Under the pieces are notes generated by a model. The model did no database searches, was not told the origin of the DNA, and saw nothing but the letters and a program-made list of their open reading frames with translations. Positions 17,063-24,773 of a stretch of DNA of 64,000 nt are shown piece by piece. The position numbers were made by a program, and so were the translations under genes. The DNA is from a bacterium. GTDB taxonomy: Bacteria; Myxococcota_A; Polyangia; Nannocystales; Nannocystaceae. Position 1 is the first letter of the stretch. The number at the start of each line of letters is the position of its first letter. The stretch lies in assembly GCA_024742475.1 (NCBI GenBank), contig JANSYI010000012.1, positions 62,001 through 126,000 of the forward strand, given 5' to 3'.

Positions 17063-17083
17063 CGCACGCTAACACAGCGTGCG
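17063..17083 (-). other. Hairpin upstream of tssB
   Basis: CGCACGCT/AGCGTGCG with a 5-base loop forms a perfect 8-bp stem in the 150-base gap between tagF and tssB. It is not followed by a U-run in the direction of transcription (minus strand). It may act as an mRNA processing or stability site that sets sheath genes apart from the membrane-complex genes; this role is inferred from position only. Confidence 0.45.
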
Positions 17084-17167
17084 GATGAAACGAATGACAA
17101 CTCGGGCTCATGGACAGGTCCGAAGGCCGCTCGGCCGAGGCACGTGCCCGTGGGCGGTGTCGAGTCG

Positions 17168-18106
17168 TCAGGGTTGAACGAGTGCAGCCAGCAGCCCCGC
17201 GGCTGTGGGTGCGGGTGGTTCCAACGCTTGGCGTTGGGTGGGGCCGAGCGCTTTGCGTCCTGCTTCGACGGCGGCGGCGGAGGTGGTGCGGGTGGGCCAG
17301 AGCCGGTCGGCGGCAACCGACGGATCCGCCAAGTAGTGCATCAGGCCCAGGGGGGGAGCGCCCAGCGACAGCAGCAGCCGAGAGTCGGGGCTCGAGGGTG
17401 CGGTCCAGAAGAAGGCCGGTGGCGCGGCGGTCCATCTGAGCAGGGCCTCGGCCATGCACAGCCAGAATGCGATCTGAACGTCGTCGCCGGCGTGGCACTC
17501 GACGATGATGCCGGCCTTGCCCGGGTCGCGGCCGTGCACTTGGGCGCAGGCGGTGCGCATCATGTTGAGCCCGTGGAAGTGCACGCCCTGCGCGATGGGA
17601 CCGAAGAGCCGCTCGAGCAGCACGGTGCCCGCGGTGGCGCCCAGGGCCTCGTGCGTCCACAGCGAGGCGTCGCGGAGCTCGGCGGCGCTCGGCAGATGCA
17701 GGCCGCTGACGCGGGCGCTGAGCGTGGGCAGCTCCATCGTGCCCGCCTCGGCGATGGTCTGGCACGCACCGTCGAGAAAGGCGTCGAATGCCGTGGGCAA
17801 GGCGGAGAACCGCGGCATCGCGGTGTGCACGTCGACGTGGGTGAAGATGGACAGCGGGAACGTGCGGCCCACGGTGTCGCGGCTGGGCCCGAGCGCGCCG
17901 ACGATGGCTCCCCCTTGGGCGTCGCGGTAGACGAACCGGATGGGCGTGGTCGGGACGGGCAGGCGTTTCGAGGCGAGGTGATCGTTCTCTTGCTGCAGCC
18001 AGGCCTGAAACGCCTGGGTGACCGCAGAGCCTGCCCCGAGCGAGACGAAATCGCCCGCGGCGGGGACCTTGCCAAAGGCCCCGATGGGGGAGTCCGCTCC
18101 GGTCAC
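17168..18106 (-). CDS. tagF: T6SS-associated protein TagF
   Basis: 312 residues from GTG 18106, overlapping the tssM stop by 4 bases (GTGA). The N-terminal block SPIGAFGKVPAAGDFVSLGA, then QAFQAWLQQENDH, is diagnostic of TagF. A PFPLS-like motif follows (VGRTFPLSIFTHVD). TagF is known elsewhere as a post-translational T6SS regulator that binds Fha to block assembly until a signal arrives. In some species it is fused to the PppA phosphatase; here no PppA domain is present and no pppA gene is seen in the window. The C-terminus ends in an Ala-rich tail (PTAAGLLAALVQP). Confidence 0.93.
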   Translation of the reverse strand: MTGADSPIGAFGKVPAAGDFVSLGAGSAVTQAFQAWLQQENDHLASKRLPVPTTPIRFVYRDAQGGAIVGALGPSRDTVGRTFPLSIFTHVDVHTAMPRFSALPTAFDAFLDGACQTIAEAGTMELPTLSARVSGLHLPSAAELRDASLWTHEALGATAGTVLLERLFGPIAQGVHFHGLNMMRTACAQVHGRDPGKAGIIVECHAGDDVQIAFWLCMAEALLRWTAAPPAFFWTAPSSPDSRLLLSLGAPPLGLMHYLADPSVAADRLWPTRTTSAAAVEAGRKALGPTQRQALEPPAPTAAGLLAALVQP

Positions 18107-21100
18107 TCCTTGCACCCCTGCGTGTCGAGGATGAGGTTGGCCGGAGGCTGAAGGTCGGGGTGCCGGAAGATCTGGAGGAACTCCGTGGGTCGCTCCTGCG
18201 TGCCGAAGAACGGGGTGTCGTCCTCGGCGGGCCGGAACTTCATCTTCACCACGCCCGCTTCCTGGTCGCGCAGGTCCCACTTGAGCACGAAGACGGCGCT
18301 GTCGGTGGAGCCCGAGATGGTGCCCTCTTCGAGCACCTCGAAGAAGCCCCAGGGGCCGTCGCGGGTGACCTCGCCTCGGACCGACTTGCTGCGCGTCTTG
18401 ATCTGCGTGCCCGGCTCGTCCTCGCCGGGCCACTGCATCGGCAAGAAGCGGCCGGGGCCGTTCTTGTGCTCGATCTTCTTGCCGTCGATCTCGAGGGTGG
18501 TGATGGCTGCCGCCGGGTTGTCGTCGATGTAGACCTCGAACTCGACGAGCATTTCGCCGCCGGGGAACATGACGCGGCTGAGGTCGTCGGCCCGCTCGAG
18601 GAACTTCACGACCTGCCGGTTGTATTTGATCGTCTCCTTGGCGCCGCGTTTTTCGAACTCGAAGGTGCCGTGCTTGCGCGGGATTCGGGAGGCCAGGGCG
18701 GTGCCATAGTAGGTCCACAGCGCGCCCGTCTCGGGGTGCAGTAGCTCCTCGAAGTCCTTGAACTTCACGTTGCGGCCGTTCTTGGCGAACGGGTAGCGCC
18801 CGAGCATCGCGGTCATCGGCTTGTAGACCGACTCGCAGTAGTTCTTGGCCAGCGTGCCCTTGAACTCCTTGCCGACCATGGCCTGCACGGCCTCGAACGG
18901 CGGCGGCAGCCAGCGCGCCAGGGTGGGGCGCCAGCCCTTGAGGTCGGACTCGTTGAGGACGGCTTCGATCTCGGTGAGGCCGTCCCGCACCGCGCCCGAG
19001 AGGCCCTTGGCGGCTTCGTCGTCGTCGTGGTCGATCTTCTTCTTGAGGGCGTCGCGCACCGACTTGAGCGACTCCTGGTAGCGGTCGAGCTGGACCGGAG
19101 GTGGCGGCGGTGCGGCCTGTCCTTCGGGGACGGCGGGCGTGGGCAGATAGCCGAAGCCCGAGAGGCCTTCGAACGCCTTGCGCACGTCGTCGGGGGTCTT
19201 GAGCAGCGGGTTGGCATCGTTGCCTCCGGGCGCGAACTTCTTGGCCGCGTCGGCGGCAGCGCCGAGCTTCTTGTTCTTCTTGGCGCCCTTCTCCAGCGCC
19301 TTGCCGCCGAGCTCCTTGGCCGCGTCCATCGCACCGTCGCTGGCGGTCTCTTCTTCGAGCAGCGTGGTGTGATAGTCGATGTTTTGGCACAGGCGCTTGA
19401 GCGGCGGGGTGGCCCCGCTGGTCAGGTCGGTGAAGACCTTCTGCGCTTCGAGCAGGTCGTCCGGCGCGACCACGTAGATCGCGTTGATGAAGCCCTTCCA
19501 CTCGCCGATGTAGTTCTCGAAGTACAGCGAACGCAGCGCGGCCAGCTGGTTCTCCTTGGACTTCTTGGCCTCTTCCTCGGTGCGTCCGAGCACCCACTCG
19601 TTGCCTTGGGCGGTGGCGAGCACGGCTTCGAGGTTGCCGCGGATCTCGTTCTCCCACGCGGTGCGGGTGTATGCGCCGCGGATGGTGCGGTTGTCGTTCT
19701 TGAGCGCCGTCTTGCTGGCGGTGACCGCGTTGAGGGTGAGGTCTTGGGTCTCGATGTCGCGCAGCAGCTCGTCGAGCAACGCCTGGGTCTGGTCGGTCCG
19801 CTTGAGGATCTTGCGCACGTCCTTGACGAGCTTGGTGTCTCGTTCGAACAGGAGCCGGTCAGGGTGCTCGGCGAGGTTGTCGACGTAGGCCTCGGCCACC
19901 GACTTCATCGTCGCGACGTCGCCGGTGAGGTTCATGCGCTCGAGGATGGCGCCCCAGGAGGTGCCGAGGCGGTCGGCCAGCCAGGAGCGCTGCTCCTCAT
20001 CGAGCCCTGGTTCGTCCTCGCCGTAGGCGCCCGAGAGCAGCAGGTAGGTGCGAAGGCGCGCGCGGAACTCTTCTTGCTCCTCGGGCTTGGGCTGGTCGGA
20101 CAGGGGGCCATAGGTGGCGGCGAAGCGCTTGAGCTCGCGGACCTCGATGGCGACCAAGGGCTGCACGACCTCCTCGCGGACGGTCTCGACGTACAGCGCC
20201 TCGACCCGGTCGGTGAAGCGCCCGCCCTGGTACATGCCCATCCGCATCATGACGGGCACGCCGTCGGCCTCGTGGTCGTCGAGCTCGCGCTCGACCGCGT
20301 AGAGCGGCTGGAGCTTGTCGATCTCGATCGGGTCGACGCCCGCGTGCTCGCTCTGCTTGTGCTCTTGCAGCTTGGCGATCGCCTCTTCGCCGCGCGTCAA
20401 GAAGTCACGGTTGCGCTTGAACGACAGGACGGGGAGCACGGCGAGGCCGACCGCGAGCAGGAACAGACCTGCGGCGATGCTGTGGCCCACGATGGCTTGG
20501 CGCTTGACGTGCGAGGCGCTGCGGGTGGCGACGTTCTTGTCGGGGAAGATGACCTTGCCGAAGACGTCGCCGAGGAAATAGCTCTTGGCCTCGGTCTGCT
20601 GCTGCGTGAAGCTCATCTGCGGCTGCACGCCGAAGGCTTCGGCCATGCCGTTCATGATGCGGTCGATCGGGCTGCCTTCTTGGGTGCCCGAGGTGAAGTA
20701 CGCCCCGCGGAAGATCGGCGACTCGGTGTAGATGCTCTCGGCCATCAGCTCGCCGACGAACATCGAGAGGTTCTCCTTGAGCGGCTCGAAGTACTGCGGG
20801 AACGTGAAGATCTTGTCCTTGGCGCTCTCGGCCCGCTCTTCGGCCAAGCGACGCATGGCGCGGCGTTCGACGACCTCGGCGAGCTCGGTGAAGTGGTCGT
20901 CGAACAACGGGGCGGGCTTGTCCTTGGTGGACACGGGGACCGTGAAGCCCCAGATCTGCCCTCGGTCCTTCTGCTGAAGGTCGGAGAACATCTCGACGAA
21001 GCCCGGGAGCAGGTCGCACTTGGTGAACAGCACGTACACCGGGACGACCATCTGCAGCTTGCCCATGACCTCGTCGACGCGGGCGCGAATCTCTCGGGCG

Positions 21101-21762
21101 CGCGCGAGCACGTCGTCGGGACCGCTGTCGGAGAGGTCGGTCAGCGCGATGGCCACGAGCACGCCGTTGACCGGCCGCTTGGGGCGGTTCTTGCGGAGCA
21201 ACTCGAGGAAGCCCATCCACTCGTCGCGGTCGGCTTCTTCGGTGGTGTAGCGGCCCGCGGTGTCGAGGATGACCGCTTCGTTGGTCATCCACCACTGACA
21301 GTTGCGGGTGCCGCCCACGCCCTGCACGGCGCCGGCGGAGTAGGGGAAGCGCAGGCCCGAGTTGCGCAGCGCGGTGCTCTTGCCGGCGCCCGGGGGGCCG
21401 ATGATCATGTACCAGGGAAGGGCGTACAGCGCGTCGGCGCCCTTCTTGCCGCCCCCGGACTTGCCGAGCTTGGAGGTCTTGAGCGCCGCGACGGCCTTGA
21501 GGAACTCGGCCTGCATGGCGTCGACCTCGGCCTTGAGATCGGGTCGCGCGCTGGCGGACTGCGCCGCGGCCTGAGCCTGCAGCGCTTTTTCGATCTCTCG
21601 GGCTGCCTTCTTGGCCCGGAGGATCTTCACCAAGATGACGGTGACGAGGATGGCGATGATGACCGCGGTGGCCACGATCGCGATCCACATCGGGAACTCG
21701 AGCAGCAGGACGACGGCCCAGACGGCGCCGATCAGCAGCGCGCTGAAGATGTACTTGAGCAT
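18103..21762 (-). CDS. tssM: T6SS membrane-complex protein TssM (IcmF)
   Basis: 1219 residues, family length. Two N-terminal membrane segments (about 4-22 and 24-47) lead into a cytoplasmic GTPase-like domain with Walker A GPPGAGKST (122-130) and DTAGRY as the Walker B region. A third segment follows (about 430-450, IAAGLFLLAVGLAVLPVLSF), then the large periplasmic part that contacts TssJ. The intact P-loop suggests nucleotide binding. The gene starts 3 bases after tssL stops and its end overlaps tagF by 4 bases, so K-L-M-tagF are tightly linked. Confidence 0.97.
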   Translation of the reverse strand: MLKYIFSALLIGAVWAVVLLLEFPMWIAIVATAVIIAILVTVILVKILRAKKAAREIEKALQAQAAAQSASARPDLKAEVDAMQAEFLKAVAALKTSKLGKSGGGKKGADALYALPWYMIIGPPGAGKSTALRNSGLRFPYSAGAVQGVGGTRNCQWWMTNEAVILDTAGRYTTEEADRDEWMGFLELLRKNRPKRPVNGVLVAIALTDLSDSGPDDVLARAREIRARVDEVMGKLQMVVPVYVLFTKCDLLPGFVEMFSDLQQKDRGQIWGFTVPVSTKDKPAPLFDDHFTELAEVVERRAMRRLAEERAESAKDKIFTFPQYFEPLKENLSMFVGELMAESIYTESPIFRGAYFTSGTQEGSPIDRIMNGMAEAFGVQPQMSFTQQQTEAKSYFLGDVFGKVIFPDKNVATRSASHVKRQAIVGHSIAAGLFLLAVGLAVLPVLSFKRNRDFLTRGEEAIAKLQEHKQSEHAGVDPIEIDKLQPLYAVERELDDHEADGVPVMMRMGMYQGGRFTDRVEALYVETVREEVVQPLVAIEVRELKRFAATYGPLSDQPKPEEQEEFRARLRTYLLLSGAYGEDEPGLDEEQRSWLADRLGTSWGAILERMNLTGDVATMKSVAEAYVDNLAEHPDRLLFERDTKLVKDVRKILKRTDQTQALLDELLRDIETQDLTLNAVTASKTALKNDNRTIRGAYTRTAWENEIRGNLEAVLATAQGNEWVLGRTEEEAKKSKENQLAALRSLYFENYIGEWKGFINAIYVVAPDDLLEAQKVFTDLTSGATPPLKRLCQNIDYHTTLLEEETASDGAMDAAKELGGKALEKGAKKNKKLGAAADAAKKFAPGGNDANPLLKTPDDVRKAFEGLSGFGYLPTPAVPEGQAAPPPPPVQLDRYQESLKSVRDALKKKIDHDDDEAAKGLSGAVRDGLTEIEAVLNESDLKGWRPTLARWLPPPFEAVQAMVGKEFKGTLAKNYCESVYKPMTAMLGRYPFAKNGRNVKFKDFEELLHPETGALWTYYGTALASRIPRKHGTFEFEKRGAKETIKYNRQVVKFLERADDLSRVMFPGGEMLVEFEVYIDDNPAAAITTLEIDGKKIEHKNGPGRFLPMQWPGEDEPGTQIKTRSKSVRGEVTRDGPWGFFEVLEEGTISGSTDSAVFVLKWDLRDQEAGVVKMKFRPAEDDTPFFGTQERPTEFLQIFRHPDLQPPANLILDTQGCKE

Positions 21763-21765
21763 GGC

Positions 21766-22479
21766 TCAGCCTTCCTCCTTGTCGGCGTCGTCGGGCTTGT
21801 CGGCGTCGTCGGGCTTGGCGCTGACCTTGTCGATGTCTTCGATGAAGTTCGAGGCCTGCTTGTCGAGGGCGAGTCGCAGGACGACGATGAGCACCAAGGA
21901 GAACAGGACCGCGAAGAGGCCGAGCCAGACGGTCATGTAGCTCTGCGAGCGACGCGTGACCCGCTCGCGCGGCCGCATGTGCCGCTTGGACAGGGCTTCG
22001 GGTCGCATGGCTTGCCCGAGGGCGTCTTGAACCCGGCGCTGCACCGCGGCGAGCTGCAGCTCTCCGCCGCGGATGGCGTACTTGCCCTGAAAGCCGAAGA
22101 CCAGGCACCAGTAGTAGACGCGTAGCGCCTCCTGGCGGCTGGGGTCGGCGAGCAGGTGCTCGAGGCGGTTGAAGAAGTTCTCCCCGGCCAGGTTCTCTTG
22201 GAAGTAGTGCAGCTGCAGCGGGTTGCTCATCCACATGTCGCGCAGGGCGCCCGGCTTGCGCATGGCGAACTCGTCGGCGAGGGCGACGAGCGCGTACATG
22301 ATGTCGTGCACGTCGCGGTCTTGCATGCCGGCCTGCGACGCGGTCTGGCGCATCTGGTCGATGTAGCCGCACACGCGCTGGTGGAACATCTCCGGCGCCA
22401 GCATTGCGCTGTCGTCGACGTTCTTGAGCTGAATCAGCGCGTTGATGCAGTCTTTGGTGACGGCGTAGACCCGTTCCAT
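21766..22479 (-). CDS. tssL: T6SS membrane-complex protein TssL (DotU)
   Basis: 237 residues. The cytoplasmic domain has VHDIMYALVALADEFAM, QLHYFQENLAGENFFNRL and YYWCLVFGFQGKYAI, all DotU landmarks. A single C-terminal membrane segment (about 185-208, MTVWLGLFAVLFSLVLIVVL) follows. The tail carries a small duplicated KPDDAD repeat. There is no OmpA-like or other peptidoglycan-binding extension, so cell-wall anchoring must come from another protein. It starts 12 bases after tssK. Confidence 0.96.
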   Translation of the reverse strand: MERVYAVTKDCINALIQLKNVDDSAMLAPEMFHQRVCGYIDQMRQTASQAGMQDRDVHDIMYALVALADEFAMRKPGALRDMWMSNPLQLHYFQENLAGENFFNRLEHLLADPSRQEALRVYYWCLVFGFQGKYAIRGGELQLAAVQRRVQDALGQAMRPEALSKRHMRPRERVTRRSQSYMTVWLGLFAVLFSLVLIVVLRLALDKQASNFIEDIDKVSAKPDDADKPDDADKEEG

Positions 22480-22491
22480 GGTCGGCAGCTC

Positions 22492-23874
22492 CTAGGACGG
22501 ACGCGAGCCCTTGGGCGGGATGCCCATGAGGGTGATCTTGGCCTTGCTGGGATCGAAAGGCGGGGGCAGATAGATGGCGACGGTGCGCTCGGTAGAGACG
22601 GCGCGCCAGTAGGTGTCGGAGGTCCCGAGCATGAAGTAGACCTGCTTGGGCCGGACCGGAATCTCCGGCGGAGGGCGGTGCGTGACGGTGAGCGGCACGC
22701 CCGGCGTCGCGGAGCGGACGATCTGGTTGATCTGCTTCCACGAGGCGATCTTGGAGAGCTTGGGGAGCTTGTTCGAAGTCTCCTGGGTCTCCTCGCTCGA
22801 CTCGACCGCGAGCACGAACTGCTCGCACTTGGGCAGGCGCTCGTCTTTGAGCTGGCCGATCCACATGCCGTCGGCGCGAGCCTCGAGGGGGACCTCGATG
22901 CAGCGCTGTTTGACGGTGGCGCCGAGCATGGTGTTGAGGCTCTCGATGAGCGGCCCGAACGTGGAGCGCAGGTCGTTGTGGGCGAACGTGGGGAAGGTGG
23001 ATGGATCGACGCTGCCCGTGAAGGTGGTCAGGGATCCGGCGAGCTGGAGGAGGGTGAGGTAGGTCGACAGCGGGCTGGGCGACTTGTCCTCGGCGATGAA
23101 GCGCACCAGCGGGATGTTGGATGCGAGCGCGTTGAGCAGCAGGAAGCGCGTGGTGTCTTGCGGAGCGAACTCCACCGACGCGGCGTCGACCTGTCGGCGA
23201 ACCTCGGCGAGGGCCCGGTGCTTGCTGAGCATCGTGCTGAGCAGGTCTTGCAGATAGCCCTGCAGCACGGGGGCGGCGTTGACCTTGAGCGCGGGCGGGA
23301 TGTAGGTCTTGGAGAGCTCGTACTGGCCGGTGGGGTCGCGGACGACCTCGGCGATCTTGATCGACTCGAAGTCCTCGCGAGACTCCTTGCCGAAGAGGAG
23401 CTTGAGATTGGGCCGACCAAAGCCGATGACCTGCTCGGTCTTGGCGATGGTCAGGTCGGGCACGGGCCGGTTGGAGATCTTGTAGCGAGAGGCCGCGTTG
23501 TCATCGAGCGCCTCGGCGTAGTTGGGCACGCCCTCGCGAGTGGATGGCGCGCCCAGGTAGACCTCGAGCGTGGAGGCGGTGGCGGAGAACATGTCGCCGA
23601 CCGGGCGGGCAGGTGGACCGCCGGCGTCGCCCTTTTCCAGGTCGATGGTCAGGCCACCGGGGAGCACGCCCTCGAACTCGGAGACCTTGAAGGTGCCCGA
23701 GGACAGCTCGCCCTCGTCGATGCTCATGGTGCTGATGCCCCACACGTGGGGGACGGACGCGGCCAGGCGAGCGCCGACCGAGGCCTCGAAGAACAGCTCC
23801 TGCTGCTGCAGGTGCTGCGGGCACATCAGCATGCCCTCGCTCCACACCACCCGGTTCAAGTTCTTGCGCGACAT
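22492..23874 (-). CDS. tssK: T6SS baseplate protein TssK
   Basis: 460 residues, family length. The N-terminus NRVVWSEGMLMCPQHLQQQELFFEA is the classic TssK start (WxEGmlLxPQHfQqq). Later RYKISNRPVPDLTI, ADGMWIGQL and YFMLGTSDTYWRAV with the ending FDPSKAKITLMGIPPK also fit. TssK joins the baseplate to the TssJLM membrane complex. It lies 19 bases after tssJ and 12 before tssL. Confidence 0.95.
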   Translation of the reverse strand: MSRKNLNRVVWSEGMLMCPQHLQQQELFFEASVGARLAASVPHVWGISTMSIDEGELSSGTFKVSEFEGVLPGGLTIDLEKGDAGGPPARPVGDMFSATASTLEVYLGAPSTREGVPNYAEALDDNAASRYKISNRPVPDLTIAKTEQVIGFGRPNLKLLFGKESREDFESIKIAEVVRDPTGQYELSKTYIPPALKVNAAPVLQGYLQDLLSTMLSKHRALAEVRRQVDAASVEFAPQDTTRFLLLNALASNIPLVRFIAEDKSPSPLSTYLTLLQLAGSLTTFTGSVDPSTFPTFAHNDLRSTFGPLIESLNTMLGATVKQRCIEVPLEARADGMWIGQLKDERLPKCEQFVLAVESSEETQETSNKLPKLSKIASWKQINQIVRSATPGVPLTVTHRPPPEIPVRPKQVYFMLGTSDTYWRAVSTERTVAIYLPPPFDPSKAKITLMGIPPKGSRPS

Positions 23875-23893
23875 GGGAGACCTCGGGGTGCGA

Positions 23894-24691
23894 CTAGGCG
23901 CCGGGCTTTTCGGGGGCCGAGGGAGCCTCGGGCTTTTCGGGTGCTTCGGGGGACTCGGGCTGCTCGGGGGCCTTGCGGTCCTTGAGCTTCTTTCGCTTCT
24001 TCTTTTTCTTCTTCTTGCCGTCGTCCTTGAGCTCGACTGGCGGTGTCTTGCTGGGCTTGCCCGGGCACTGCAGGGTCTGGGCTTCGGCGTCCCAGCCCGT
24101 AGGAGGCGTGGGGCCGCCGTCGATCAGGGAGCGTTCGAGCAGGACGTGAAAGCACGGGTCGGGCCACGGCTGCTTCTTGCGCTCGGCGGCGCAGTAGTCG
24201 TTGCCGTGGTAGCGCGGCACCTCGTAGAGGCGGAACCAGTCTTGGCCCAGCGGCTCGCGGAAGATGGCGGCGGCGAGGACGAACTTGGCCTCCGGGTCGG
24301 GCGTCAGCTCGAGGACGTCGTCCTTGCCGGGGTAGACCGTGATCTCTTCTTCGGAGATGAAGTCGTCACCGAAGGCGACCTCGCCGCCCTCTTCCCAGAC
24401 GGTCTCGAAGTCGATGACCTCGACGCTCTCGTCGCCCCGCAGCTGGTAGACGTGGAGCTGCACCGACAAGGGTTCGCCCTCGTCGTTCGGGTTGAGCATC
24501 TCGTCGGGCTGGACGACGACGCGGATGGACTCCATCGCGTGGTCGTCGGGTTTGCACGAGGGGCCCTTGTTCTTCTTCTTGCACCCGGTGGAGAGCGAGA
24601 GCGCCGCGACGGCGGCGACGCTCAACCCGACCCGAGCCAACGAGCGAAGCCAGAGTGCGACAGGGGGCGAAGAACGCAAGGACACATTCAT
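23894..24691 (-). CDS. tssJ: T6SS outer-membrane lipoprotein TssJ, with extended tail
   Basis: From ATG 24691, 265 residues. The signal ends in a lipobox LSTGC (Cys about 35). The core fits TssJ: a beta sandwich with SIRVVVQPDEMLNPNDEGEPLSV, VQLHVYQLRG, then a WFRLYEVPRYH segment. TssJ is usually about 150-190 residues and ends after the sandwich. Here about 60 extra residues follow: a Lys cluster (DDGKKKKKKKRKKLKDRK) and repeats of PEKPEAP type. The extension would lie in the periplasm. It is 82 bases after the FHA gene and 19 before tssK, the normal place for tssJ. Identity rests on position and fold pattern. Confidence 0.85.
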   Translation of the reverse strand: MNVSLRSSPPVALWLRSLARVGLSVAAVAALSLSTGCKKKNKGPSCKPDDHAMESIRVVVQPDEMLNPNDEGEPLSVQLHVYQLRGDESVEVIDFETVWEEGGEVAFGDDFISEEEITVYPGKDDVLELTPDPEAKFVLAAAIFREPLGQDWFRLYEVPRYHGNDYCAAERKKQPWPDPCFHVLLERSLIDGGPTPPTGWDAEAQTLQCPGKPSKTPPVELKDDGKKKKKKKRKKLKDRKAPEQPESPEAPEKPEAPSAPEKPGA

Positions 24692-24773
24692 TTGGGGGCA
24701 CCAACGCGAAGGAAAAAACAGCGCGTCGGCCGCGGAGAATCCCACGCGCAGCGCGATCTTGGCAAGGCCAGGG

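Noticed and set aside
19027..22125. A 1032-codon open frame on the plus strand opposite tssM
   Set aside because: Composition is shadow-like (Leu/Val/Arg/Gly runs without domains) and it lies fully antisense to a well-supported TssM gene. Long antisense frames are expected in GC-rich DNA.
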